Assembly: GCF_023898315.1 (NCBI RefSeq) | Contig: NC_064619.1 | Coordinates: 477,565,376-477,629,375 of the forward strand | Origin: Schistocerca nitens | Lineage: Eukaryota; Arthropoda; Insecta; Orthoptera; Acrididae | Direction of reading: 5' to 3' | DNA length: 64,000 nucleotides | Shown here: in pieces, positions 45,178 to 55,515 of the stretch | Numbering within the stretch: position 1 is the first letter of the stretch | Layout of the letters: the number at the start of each line of letters is the position of its first letter | Program-made: the position numbers and the translations under genes | Notes under the pieces: model-generated | The model's input: the letters and a program-made list of their open reading frames with translations, nothing else | Told to the model about the DNA's origin: nothing | Databases searched by the model: none

Positions 45178-45379
45178 TGGCTTAAGAAATATTCTTTTTT
45201 TATAAAAATAAATTCTGTTTGGAAAACAATATTTTTATGCATTTTTTTCCAAAATGGTACTTACTTTCTGGCCATGCCTCATATTTATTGCCCATTGTAA
45301 ATGTACAGCTACATTTGTATTCAACAAGCCATCTCCGGTACCATCCTTTCCTGTATTGTTCCATTTTCAAATGGTGGAC
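45178..45379. other. spacer, no gene recognised
   Basis: AT-rich spacer between the two Tc1 relics. Confidence 0.3.
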
Positions 45380-46530
45380 AGGACGAAAAAAGCTTATACA
45401 CAAGGATGTGGAAAGTCATGGAATAGCGATATACACATATATAGATGGCAGTAGTACCATTTGCACAAGGTATAAAAGGGTAGTGGTGTTGGTGGAGCTG
45501 TCATTCGTACTCAGGTGATTCAAATGAAAAGGTTTCTGAAGTGATAATGGCTGGAAGATGGGGATTAACATACTCTGGATGTGTAATTGTGGTTGGAGTT
45601 AGAGGTATGGGGCATTCCATTTTGAAAATCGTTACAGAACTCAATATGCTAAGACCCACAGTGTGAAGAATGTGCTAAGAATACCAAAGTTCATGCATTA
45701 CCTCTCACTATGGACAATGCAGTGGATGACGGACTTTACTTAATGTCCGGGAACAGTGGCATTTGAGAAGACTTGTCAGTGCTAACAGACAAGCAACATT
45801 GTGTGAAATAAATGCAGAAATCAATGTGGGATGCATGAAAAAAATTCCACTGCAACACTAAGGTGAAATGTGACACCAATGGGTTATGGTAGCAGACAAT
45901 CGATGAGAGTACCTTTGCTAACAGCGTGACATTGCAAGCAGTGCCTTTCTAGGGGTCGTGACTGTATCAGTTCGAGCCTAGATAATTGGAAATCTACAGC
46001 CTGGTCAGGTGAGTCCAAATATCAGCTTCTGGTAAGAGCTGATGGTAGGGTACGAGTGTGGTGCAGACGCCATGAAGCCATTGTGCCAAGTTGTCAACAA
46101 GGCACTGTGTGAGCTGCTGGTCACTCCATAATGGTGTGAGATGATGTGTTTACATGGAATGCACTGGGCCCTTGGTCTAATTGAACTGATCATTGACTGG
46201 AAGTGGTTACGTTCAGCTACTTTGAGACCATTTGCAGCCATTCGCGGACTTCCTGTTACCAAAAATGTCAGCGGGTAACAATTGTTCGCGATTAATTTGA
46301 AGAAGATTTTGGACAATTCGAGTGAATGATCTGGCCACCCAGACATGAGTCCCATCGAATATTTATGGGATATAATTGATAAGTCAGTTTGTGCACAGAA
46401 ACCTGCACTGGCAACACTTTTGCAATTATGGCTGGCTAGTCCATGCCACATCAAGTTGCTGCACTATGGCAGGCAAAAGGAGTTCCAACATATTAGGAGG
46501 TATCCCACGACATTTGCAACCTCATACCAC
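45380..46530 (+). mobile_element. second Tc1-type relic (different family)
   Basis: On the plus strand broken frames give SKYQLLVRADGRVRVWCRRH (first catalytic block with the Asp region altered), then MSPIEYLWDIIDKSVCAQKP at 46345, the 'SPDMSPIEHLWD' block with the DDE glutamate. Termini were not defined. Strongly decayed. Confidence 0.65.
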
Positions 46531-46980
46531 ATGTAAACTCAATTTCTCTGGCTTATTGATGACCATATGTGTCAGGAAGGAATATGTAGAGGTTGCGTAA
46601 GCTACTGCATTTGTTTCCCAAATTGGTCACAATGGAACCTGAATGGAAGGTATGTCATTATTCCCACAAATACATCAAAGGCTGCAGCTATTTTTAACAG
46701 GTGTGCAAATGACCATCCCAGTTTTGCCAACCTGTTTGGAACCATCATATATGCACAGTGTGTCCGTGTACATAGCCCAGTTAGTATTAAGCAACTGATA
46801 GATTTTCAGTCCATTTTCCACATTTGTGACAGCACAGCTAACTTTTGTAAATACTAGAGTATCCTGTCGATAGAAAGAATGAGGCAAAAATAGTAATGTG
46901 TGTGCAGAGCTACAACGGTAATGTTGGCTCAGAGCAGAATACACTGTGATAATACAGCATGGGACACATTAGCATGGGAA
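46531..46980. other. no gene recognised
   Basis: Unremarkable sequence downstream of the mRpL15 3' end (which reads from the other strand). Confidence 0.3.
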
Positions 46981-46994
46981 GTAACAAGTTATAT

Positions 46995-47000
46995 TTTATT
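46995..47000 (-). terminator. polyadenylation signal of mRpL15
   Basis: AATAAA on the minus strand 81 bases after the mRpL15 stop codon, a normal distance for a short 3' UTR. Confidence 0.65.
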
Positions 47001-47080
47001 ACAATAATAGTTTCATCAATTATTTACACAGTGACCTCCCACATAACATGAAATCAACATTTGATGTTTCCCATCATAAA

Positions 47081-47382
47081 CTATGATTTATAGAATTCCT
47101 TCAGCTGTTCATCCGTTGGTTTCAAAATTACTTTATCTGGAAGGTTCACTACCCATCCTGGCTCTAACCCAAAGAATATCTGCCGAGGATCTTTCCGCAT
47201 ACAGAACATTGAATACAATGGGTCATTTTCAATTTCTGGAAGCTTGTAACCATATTTTTGTGCCAGCACAAATCTTTCCCATGAAACTTTTTCTGGATCT
47301 GCCAAGTAACCCCTCTTAGCTGGGTCAGTATAATATTCAATTGCATCAGCAGGTGGCAACATCCTTCGTGGTATGGGTTCAC
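47081..47382 (-). CDS. mRpL15: mitochondrial ribosomal protein L15 (uL15m), last coding exon
   Basis: A 302-base exon: two bases completing a split Gly codon, 99 codons and TAG. TTTGTATTTACAG is the acceptor. The protein [56 protein letters not shown] and ILKPTDEQL is the strongly conserved C-terminus of metazoan MRPL15, which helps build the mitochondrial large ribosomal subunit. The frame is intact, in contrast to everything around it. It joins in phase 1 to the exon at 55356-55515. It is the only confidently identified host gene here. Confidence 0.93.
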
Positions 47383-47687
47383 CTGTAAATACAAAAACAA
47401 ACAATATTATATGATGTACTTACTATTATGATTGTTTACATACGGGAAATTTGAGGGAACTGCACGCCTGGCACCGTGTCCCTAGCCTGATGACAAAACT
47501 TCCATACTAAATCTGTGGCAGCCAGTGTGTTAAATGATGAGAGAAAATGATTGTCCAGTACTTATGTTTGGTAGGCCAAATTCCCAGTGTTACTGATAGA
47601 AACATTTATAACAGAAAACAGTAACTTAGTGTTAGAGCTTGTATGTTCTTTTTCCAGGGAGGAAAGAATGGGAAGTTGGGTGGTCAC

Positions 47688-48322
47688 TTAAGGGGTAGGA
47701 CGTCAAACGGGCCAACGTGGAGCAGGAGAGGCACCACAGGACATTTTAATTTCCACTGTCTATACTTTTAGAAATAAATTCATAAAACTTTGTCAGCATG
47801 ACCAGGAAGGATTCAGAATTCACACTCATAGCAGTGGAAGTTCGAAAACATAACTAAGTAATTTTTTTTACATGTGAAATTTCATCATTTTTTTTTCCAC
47901 TTACTAATGGCAGCATTTGTTGCTATAGGTACGCTTTTCTTCATAAGTAAGAGAGATGGTTCAATGAATTTTGCACAGCATACAAACCATACTTACAGGT
48001 GTATGAAACTCTACAATTTATTTAATTTATGAAAAACGAATGATCTGTTGTATTTTAAACTTCATGTTTAGAAAATACACAAATTTTGTAGTCAATTACC
48101 TCAATTTTTTACCAAAGTTTTTAATAGATTTGGATGAAATTTCCCACGTAAAAAAAATTATTTTGTTATGTTTTCGAACTTCCATTGCAATGAGTGTGAA
48201 TCCTGATTCCTTCCTGGTGATGCTGACAAAGTTTTATGAATTTATTTGTAAAAGTATAGACACTGGAAATTAAAATGTCCTGTGATGCCTCTCCTGCTCC
48301 AAGTCAGTCCTACCCCCCTTAA
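47688..48322. mobile_element. TTAA-flanked MITE with 200-bp inverted repeats
   Basis: TTAA at both ends. The arms begin GGGGTAGGAC / GGGGGGTAGGAC and stay similar for about 200 bases (for example CACAGGACATTTTAATTTCC, ATTCATAAAACTTTGTCAGC, GGAAGTTCGAAAACATAAC) with scattered mismatches. No coding sequence. TTAA duplication is the mark of piggyBac-type transposases, so this is probably a non-autonomous piggyBac-superfamily element. Confidence 0.82.
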
Positions 48323-49932
48323 CCCAATGCTGAGTGGGGACGTACCCTGTCTCAGTGACTACCCACTCCTTCCTAATTTCCCCAACCTGAAGAAGAAAGT
48401 TCCCAACACCGAATTTTTCTATCAGCAGTGTTTTTTTTTTATATTTTCTCTATAAATGAGTTTATTTTAAGTCTCTAACAAGAGTTGGCATAAAGTTTAT
48501 GATGGTTCAGGCTACTGCTGCAAATACTACTAACAAGCTCCCATCAACATTTTAAACTTGATGCTATTACTTACTCCCAGGTAGATTCTTAAAAATACAG
48601 CCTCATATGGTCCTTTCACTCAGTGGAGACTTTACACCTGTTGCACTAGAATCTTACCATGATGAGCTGCTGTGTCCAAATGGTCCACTGCAAATTAATC
48701 TAAATATGAGGAGATTGATGGTTTCTAAAATCAATGTTCTAGTCCACACTGAAGTATTTAAGCTTAACTTGTGTTTGTTCTTACATCAAATATATGTCAG
48801 TTACAGCAGCATTGCTAGCCAATGGTAAAGCCCTCAATGTACTATACTGATTAATTACCACCAATCATGATTCATAGTCCTACGAATAGCTCTAGCTCTG
48901 TGCTCCAATTAAAATTCCATTGTGACCGACATTTTAATGAGGTAATTGGTGCGCACCGAGCATCTGTTTCTCAGGATCCAGGTCTTCGCTATGCTGCCAC
49001 AAGCCTTGTTAGGTGATGTGGCCTGCATGTTTCAGGAGGGGGCAGGTGAAGCAGGAGGCTAGGGTGGAGAGCACCAAATACGGTGATTTTCGCAGATTCT
49101 ATTGTGTCACTATAAAAATATTTTTATGCAAATAAGGCAAAACTATATCTACTCCAAGATGTTAGTACTATGGTAAACGTTTTACTTTCTGCGCAAACAT
49201 ACTGAAAAAGAACAATGTTATTTCGCAATTTTTATCAAGCGATCAACAAAACTATTTGGTTAAAAACTCCGATTCTTTTGCATCTTATAGTCAAACACCA
49301 TAGCCTAGCTTTAGCTGTCACATCTATTATGTTTTGAAATTAAGCAGTTCATTCCGGGAGCTTGTAGTGAAAAATGTGATCACTTGATTCTTTACATTCA
49401 CAGGATTTTAGGTCATATTTTACAACACACGAATGGCAGCTATCATACCAAAATTGTTTTTAAGAGAGGAAAGAAAGCCATATCTCATTACAATGTGGAA
49501 TAAATATGATTCCCAATTCAGAATAAATTGGACATGCTTTCCAGTTTCAATACTTGCCTCACAACCAAGGAAAATCTCAGAAATATGGGACTGGAACAGT
49601 TCTAATACTACGTATGCATGTTATGTATGTAGTCACAGTGTGTCACTTTGCGCCAAGCTGATGATGTCCCTACGTGGTATGCTGATTTCATTTATTCTAT
49701 AGTTCATTCTAAGAAGGTTAAATGAAATGAAATTGATTGTGTGAAGCATTAGCATAAGACTAAAGCACTGGACTGGTAATGAAAAGGTTGTATGTTCTAA
49801 TACACATTCAAACTTTCTTATAATAATTTGTTATTTTTGTCTAAGGAATATATGACCTCATAGTAATGCTATCACACAATTAATGGCTATCACTAGTTAA
49901 TATTGATCAAAATTTATATAAATGGTTATCCT
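48323..49932. other. no gene recognised
   Basis: Intronic AT-rich DNA. At about 49755-49800 GCACTGGACTGGTAATG and GGTTGTATGTTCTAATAC may be a decayed tRNA-derived SINE head (weak). Confidence 0.3.
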
Positions 49933-50088
49933 ATGAAATATATTTGCAAATTGCAAATGTGATTGTACAACAGCTACATGATTTACTAACAACATATGAG
50001 AATTTGTGCCACATGGTGACTCTGAACCAGATTTCCTGACTGTTGCAAGTGGTCGCCTTAACCAGATCGGCTATCTCAGCATGCTTCC
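49933..50088 (-). repeat. tRNA-derived SINE (minus)
   Basis: Reverse strand: head GGTTAAGGCGACCACTTGC, decayed box B, GGCACAAATTCTCATATGTT and a tail with ATTTGCAAATTGCAAAT reversed. Same family as the plus copy 35 bases away. Confidence 0.72.
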
Positions 50089-50123
50089 ATATGGAGACAT
50101 ATAAAGGGTTTGCATTGGTTCTA

Positions 50124-50277
50124 GAACTGTGCTTTGATAGCCAGTGTGGTTAAGACAACCACTTATTATAAGCAGGGAATCCAGGTTTGAGTCCTGCTCT
50201 AGCACAAATTTTCATATGTTACTAGTCTAGTGTATAGCTGTTGTATAATGTATTCACAATATGTGAATACATTTCAT
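50124..50277 (+). repeat. tRNA-derived SINE (plus)
   Basis: TAGCCAGTGTGGTTAAGAC (A-box region), AATCCAGGTTTGAGTCCTGC (a near-perfect B-box GGTTTGAGTCC), GCACAAATTTTCATATGTTA and tail GTGAATACATTTCAT. A polymerase III promoter would have been internal. Confidence 0.75.
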
Positions 50278-51236
50278 AATTTAATATAGCTGTCAATCTC
50301 CAGTATTGTCTGTTTCCTTGGACATGTAGGCATGTCTCAAGGTTTCATCAAACTATACGAACACTGTAAAATACAGACACTGCACTACTGTAAATCATTA
50401 TTCTTTGGTTTTAGTTGGTCAATGTACTTCACTGCAATGGGGATTTGCCTCAGTGCATATGAATCATTCTGTAGCTGATATCAATGTAAAATATATTTAA
50501 TTTTAGAGCAAAATCATCAACTTAGCAGGGTACCCTAGGCATGTAGTCTTTGGGAAGCAGATCAGAATTGTTAATAGGAATTTAATGTGACATATTTCTG
50601 CTGTTAAAATATATTAGCTGCATAAAATTGTCAAAAATTTCACAACAAATAGGCTGATAGAATAATCCCGGAAAAGAAAGAGAAACAGCATTTTGTTTAA
50701 GAGTCAGTTGGATGCAGAATATTACAGGCACAGATATAAGGCTATGGTTATGTGATTGGTTTTTGCAGTAAGATTCTGCTAGGAAGAGATCCTCTAAAAA
50801 ACAAAAGAAAAAAAAGAAAGAAAAAACATGTCGCTACGAATCCAGCTTTGCTCTACATTCAAAACCTATATTGGTTTATAGCAGTTCTACTGTGTAGTGC
50901 TGCGAACTAGATTATGTAACTATTTCTTTTTATTCCCAATATTTAAATGTCAAAGACAGAAAGGGGTAAGACATCTGACAATGCATGCTATGTGAGCCAT
51001 GTATTTACATGGTCAGGGCACTGCACTGAAGGGGCAGGCTCGTGAATACTGCAATAATGTTAGGGAATCCTCCAAATAAGAGAAAGATAATGGTGGGACC
51101 CCTGCTACCTCTCACTAAAGTGACAAGACAGAACTGCAGACCCATTAAAAGGCCACAAAATACTGTTGTGAGAATAGCAAGGGAAAAAGCATGCAGCAGA
51201 AGAAAGTGAAGTAGGATCAAGTCATTTAAGCGCTCT
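50278..51236. other. no gene recognised
   Basis: Intronic AT-rich DNA without recognised features. Confidence 0.3.
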
Positions 51237-52270
51237 AGGAAATACGAGAGAGAATTTGAGAACCGTGTGATGAATTTCAATTATCATCAAGGTGACACAG
51301 TTTGACATCACATTTAAAATTGCTATTCAAGAAAGGAAGACTGTCTTAGAAGAAATGGAACTTTTCGGAGGCAACAAATTGTCACCAAGTAATGTAATGC
51401 ATGGCTTAAGTTTCAAATTAAAAAAAAAATTAATGGAAGAAAGGTCATAATGGAGGAAGGTGATACTGTAGTACAGCAGTGTTGATTTATGAGGAAAATA
51501 TCAAAAGGAAACTTTGAAGATTTTGTTTGGCTTGACAAAGCTTGGGTAAATGCAAACCATTCAATGAGTATATGTTGCACACATGATTCAGTAATGGCAC
51601 CATGCCATAGCCGATCAATAAAGGTAGAAGACTGATCTTTCACCATGCACAGACATCAGGGGTATGATGTTTAGATTGAAGAAAACCTCTCAGTTCCACA
51701 AGGAAACGAAGAGACATTTCAACAGTTGTTTAAAGAGTGCCTTCTGAAAAACTCGAGCAAGCCTTCCGTAATAGTGATGGACAAAGCTTTGTATTATTCA
51801 ACTATTCTAAATATACAGTAGCTTCCAGAAAGCATGACTATCAAGTGACTACAATCAAAAAACACTGCCATACCAGGCAACTAAAGAAACAGAAAATTAT
51901 TGGATATCATGGCTCAGAATAAACCATGTTTAGATCTAAATGTGATGGATGAACTTGAAAAAATTAAGGCTATTTAGTTTTCAGACTGTCACCACACCTC
52001 TGCCAACTTCCGTTCCATTGAACTCATACAGGCTCAATTTAAGGTCATGTGACAAGTAAAAAAAATGTTGCCCCTATGTTAGTAGAAGTAGAAAGAGTGG
52101 CGAAGTACGTTATAAAACAAACTTTGTCATCATATTGGCATAACACTGTACGACACATGAAGAATGGAAGCTTGGAAGTATGAATGTGTAAGGAAAAAGA
52201 ACATTGAACAACTTATTTCATTAATTTATGAAAGCAAATTCTAGTGACCACACAGACTATAGTGGAAATA
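51237..52270 (+). pseudogene. DDE transposase of the IS630/Tc1/mariner superfamily, degenerate
   Basis: Broken frames give INGRKVIMEEGDTVVQQC, ISKGNFEDFVWLDKAWVNAN (first catalytic block, 'DETWVN' altered to DKAWVN), EENLSVPQGNEETFQQLFKE, SSKPSVIVMDKALYYS (second Asp in 'VIVMDNAPYH' position) and a later SIELIQAQFKVM matching the 'NPIELIWAQVKGYV' glutamate block. It differs from the mariner and Tc1 families elsewhere in the window; it belongs to a group of insect transposases with the 'VVIDNAPYH' signature. Stops throughout; termini not found. Confidence 0.7.
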
Positions 52271-52369
52271 TTTCAAATATAAGTGGAATTTATCTTTTAG
52301 TGATATAGCATATTACCAATTTTACATAATATCTATACAAACAAGCAGCCTACAAATGCTGAGACGAGA

Positions 52370-53055
52370 CAGTCTACATAGGCCAATGGTACTGTCATGT
52401 TCACCCAAGGTATATCATTTGAGGAAATGGAATGGAAACTGATGCAGACTCTCTAATACTGAGCAGTCTACAACAGAGTAAATTTCCTCGAACGAAATCC
52501 CTGTAACTCAGGGGCTTCATCCCACTTCAGAAACAAATATGCAATTGGAAGCAAGATCAAGAGTTGAACCATGATAACTTGTCAAAGTATTTGGTAACCA
52601 ACTTGACAGGACTCCGACATTTTGGAAGCATTGTCACAAACAGTTAATGGAAAAGTATGTGTGAGAAATAATATCATCCAAAGACTCATCAGCACAAAAT
52701 AGGGAGCTCAACCTAATTTTCTGAGAACACTATGTTTCCCTGCAACAGAGTATGCAACACCTTTTTGGTACAACCCAGCACATTCCAAATTTGTTGACAT
52801 GGCCATTAATGAGACAGCATGTATAGTGGGTGGCAGCCTAAAACCAATGCTAGTCCAACAAAGTTGCCCCATTATAGATAGCATAGCTACACTGACAATC
52901 AGAAGGCAAGATGCAGCTGAGTCCAAAAGGAGGGGGCAGCCTGATGATCACAGGCACCCAATATATGGCTACCAAATACAAAATAGCCAACTGAACTCCC
53001 AGAAAAGTTTTGTGCAAATGACCAACTCTTTGATGAGCTGCCCGATTTATGGCAA
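52370..53055 (+). pseudogene. Jockey/RTE-type LINE, RT C-terminal fragment
   Basis: QGISFEEMEWKLMQTL near 52410, a YLVTNLTGLRHF stretch for the 'YLGVTLDRTLTF' block, and at 52799-53060 MAINETACIVGGSLKP, TIRRQDAAESK and HPIYGYQIQNSQLNSQKSF, which correspond to 'NETCRIVTGCLKPT', 'IRRDVAA' and 'LKSRKSF' of arthropod LINE ORF2 C-termini. It ends where the inverted LINE at 53060 begins. Confidence 0.65.
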
Positions 53056-53059
53056 GAAA

Positions 53060-54525
53060 ATTTATTGGTTGGTTGGGTGGGTGGAGAAGGGACCAAACTA
53101 TGTGATCATCAGTCCCTCCGACCTCAGATTAACTAAAACCAATAAAATCCCACATTTAAAGAGGGAACTACAATATCCATAAAATGATAAACTATTGACA
53201 GGGAAGGAAGGAAGGAGAAGGACAGAATAAGAGGTGAGGGAAAGAAAGTGACTAATGACAGGGGCATGAAGGAAGAAGCACAGGAGACAAGAGAGATAGT
53301 CAAGACATAACAGACCCCATAAGGAAAGGAGTGGGAAGGCAGAGGGCCGGGGCAAACCACCAAGCCCAGTTGAAGCCAATCTAGTCGGGGCGAAGGGGGG
53401 AGCAAGAGGACTTGCCATGCCCTCCACTCACTGATAAGATGAAAGGTCCCTCCCTTAAATAAAGCGATAAAAAGCCCCATCACGAATAAAACGTGCCATT
53501 GAGGCACTGTCAGTCAACACCAGGGGTAGCAAGTCTGGAAAGCTAGAAGTCCCGCAGGGTGGCTAAGTTGGGGCAGTCCAATAAGATACGAGCCACAGTC
53601 AACATCGATCCACGACAGAGAGGGGGATCCTCACAACAGAGGAGATACCGTGAGTCAACCCAGTATGGCAGATGAAGAGCCGGCACAGGACAACAGAGGC
53701 CTTACGACAGGCCCAGAAGGAGGACCGCCACGGAGTTGTAGAAACCTTAATCACCCTGAGCTTGTTTGGTGAACAAAGTGTGTGCCATTCTGCATCCCAA
53801 AGGCCAAAAACCTGACGACGTAATGCCGAGTGAAGGAAGTAGGTAACTTAGCCAGTCATCAGCAAGTTCATTGCCAAGAATACCAACATGGCCTGGGGTC
53901 CAAATGAAAACCACTGAGCATCCACGTTGAGTGAGGAGAGAATGGGAGTCCTGGATAGCGATGACCAACGGATGGCGAGTGAAGCACTGGCTGATAGTGT
54001 GCAAACCGCTCAATGAGTCACTACAGATAGTGAAGGATAGACCTGAGCAGGAGCAGATATGGTCCAGTGTGCTCAAGATGGCTACCAATTCTGCAGTAAA
54101 AACACTACAGCCATCAGGCAAGGAACAAAGTTCTGGGCGTCGCGCATAGGTGTAAGCAAAAACAGTGCGGCAAGAAACCATGGAGCCATCAGTATTAATC
54201 ACTTCTGAACCCTGGAATGAACTGAGGAGACAGTAGAAAAAAGGCAGGGTGATATCCATGTCTGGATAAAGGAGACCATAATTAGGGTGCTTTGGGGTGC
54301 AGCGAATGCAGAGCACATAAGATATCAGCTGGTGTTGGCACAAAACTCACAGTGGTGGAATCCCTGCCTCTGCGAGAAGGCTTAAGACAGGGCTAGTCCA
54401 GAAGGCACCGGTCGCAAGTCAGACCCCACAGTGGTGGATGGGGGTCTAGGACCTGCAGCGTCGAAGATGACGCAGAACCGTAGACAGGACTTCCATAGCC
54501 TAAATGAGACTGGACCAATGCTTCA
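53060..54525 (-). mobile_element. inverted LINE fragment with RNase H (I-like, different family)
   Basis: Its 3' end, with a CCACCCACCCAACCAACCAA tail, adjoins the plus-strand LINE. On the minus strand, 53747-54343 gives INTDGSMVSCRTVF, VFTAELVAILSTLDH, ICSDSLSGL and FIWTPGHVGILGNELADD, the four RNase H catalytic blocks. Upstream, 54360-54520 reads as the RT thumb (GYGSPVYGSASS, LDPHPPLWGLT). Sequence and 3' end differ from the I-like LINE at 1.3 and 33 kb. Confidence 0.72.
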
Positions 54526-55355
54526 TACAACTGGTGCAAGTAAAGCTGTAAGGGCTGCTCATGAGTCTTACATGGACAGTGCAGTTAATAAGAGCATTGC
54601 CCAAGGATGGCAATGTTCTGGGTTTGAGTTACAAATCCGGTGCACTCTTTGAATCCGATATGAAGTTTAAAAACAGCACACATATTGCTACAGACTGAAA
54701 GGTACATATTGCTGCAGTGCTGTTGGAGTCTTAGTAGTATCTATATCTGGTACAAATCGGACCTATTGTCATGCTGCCTTTAGTTTCTCAAAATTCTGCT
54801 TTTGCATGAAAAATCTGAGTTGCCATCGATGGAGAATACAACTTACTGCACTATGAAGGCAGAACTTCATTCTATGAAATCAGATATGTAGGTATTATCA
54901 GTGGCAACCTATTCCAACTTGGCAATCGCTCCTTTCATTGCTATTTGTTTTGCATGAGAGTGTGGGACTAACCTTCAAACCAGAAGTCAGTCTACAAGTT
55001 AATTTACAAGAGAAAAACAATGAAACAAAAGCAGGATGTGTAAATGTGTGATTCTGAGAGAGAAAAAGTATCGGAACCCTGGTTTTTTTATATTCTATTC
55101 ATTGTTTCAATTACATGTATAAAAAGTATCTTGAGTCTGCACTGTAAGTTACTTTGTTTGCTCTCGGCTTCACCCTATTCACTGATCATTTCCAGTGAGT
55201 GAAATACTGCCTTCAAAAGTTCAGTGTTTGAAGACTTCGTTTTTTAACACTGTTACACAATGGGCTGCAACATCATCAGTACAGACACCGTTAACCCTTG
55301 TGCACCCCCACTCACTACATCTATCACAACTTTAGAGATATAGAGTCACAGATAC
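54526..55355. other. no gene recognised
   Basis: Remaining intronic DNA. GCAGTTAATAAGAGCATTGC and GGGTTTGAGTTAC at 54578-54635 may be a decayed tRNA-related SINE like that at 14.2 kb (weak). Confidence 0.3.
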
Positions 55356-55515
55356 CTTTCATAAAGAATTTTTCCGGGTTTATTGCTGCCCACAAACTGT
55401 GTGTATCATAAAATGCTGTTGTGATCACACCTCCATTTCTTTCAATAGCTGCAATCACAGGTTCTGTTGTCCATTGAACTTCTATGTTTACTTTAGCTTT
55501 AAATATATCAGCTCC
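55356..55515 (-). CDS. mRpL15: mitochondrial ribosomal protein L15 (uL15m), penultimate coding exon
   Basis: 160 bases, 53 codons plus one base, bounded by TTTTCAG and GTATCTG on the minus strand. It reads [40 protein letters not shown] and a final FFMK, which is the uL15 core fold segment next to the C-terminal region in metazoan MRPL15. The split codon completes as Gly across the intron, giving continuity with the last exon. Upstream exons (N-terminal half) were not found in the remaining 8.5 kb. Confidence 0.92.

Larger units (their letters stand above)
47383..55355 (-). other. mRpL15: mRpL15 intron, 7,973 bp, rich in TE insertions
   Basis: Begins GTATCTGTG and ends TTTACAG on the minus strand. 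It holds a TTAA-flanked MITE, two SINEs, a DDE transposase relic and at least two LINE fragments, in both orientations. Confidence 0.88.

Noticed and set aside
46567-46857. 96-codon plus-strand frame
   Set aside because: No similarity, no splice or start context, and composition like the surrounding AT-rich DNA.
53098-53507. Minus-strand hydrophobic frames of 109 and 124 codons
   Set aside because: They lie in the 3' untranslated part of the inverted LINE and overlap each other in different frames; no domain.
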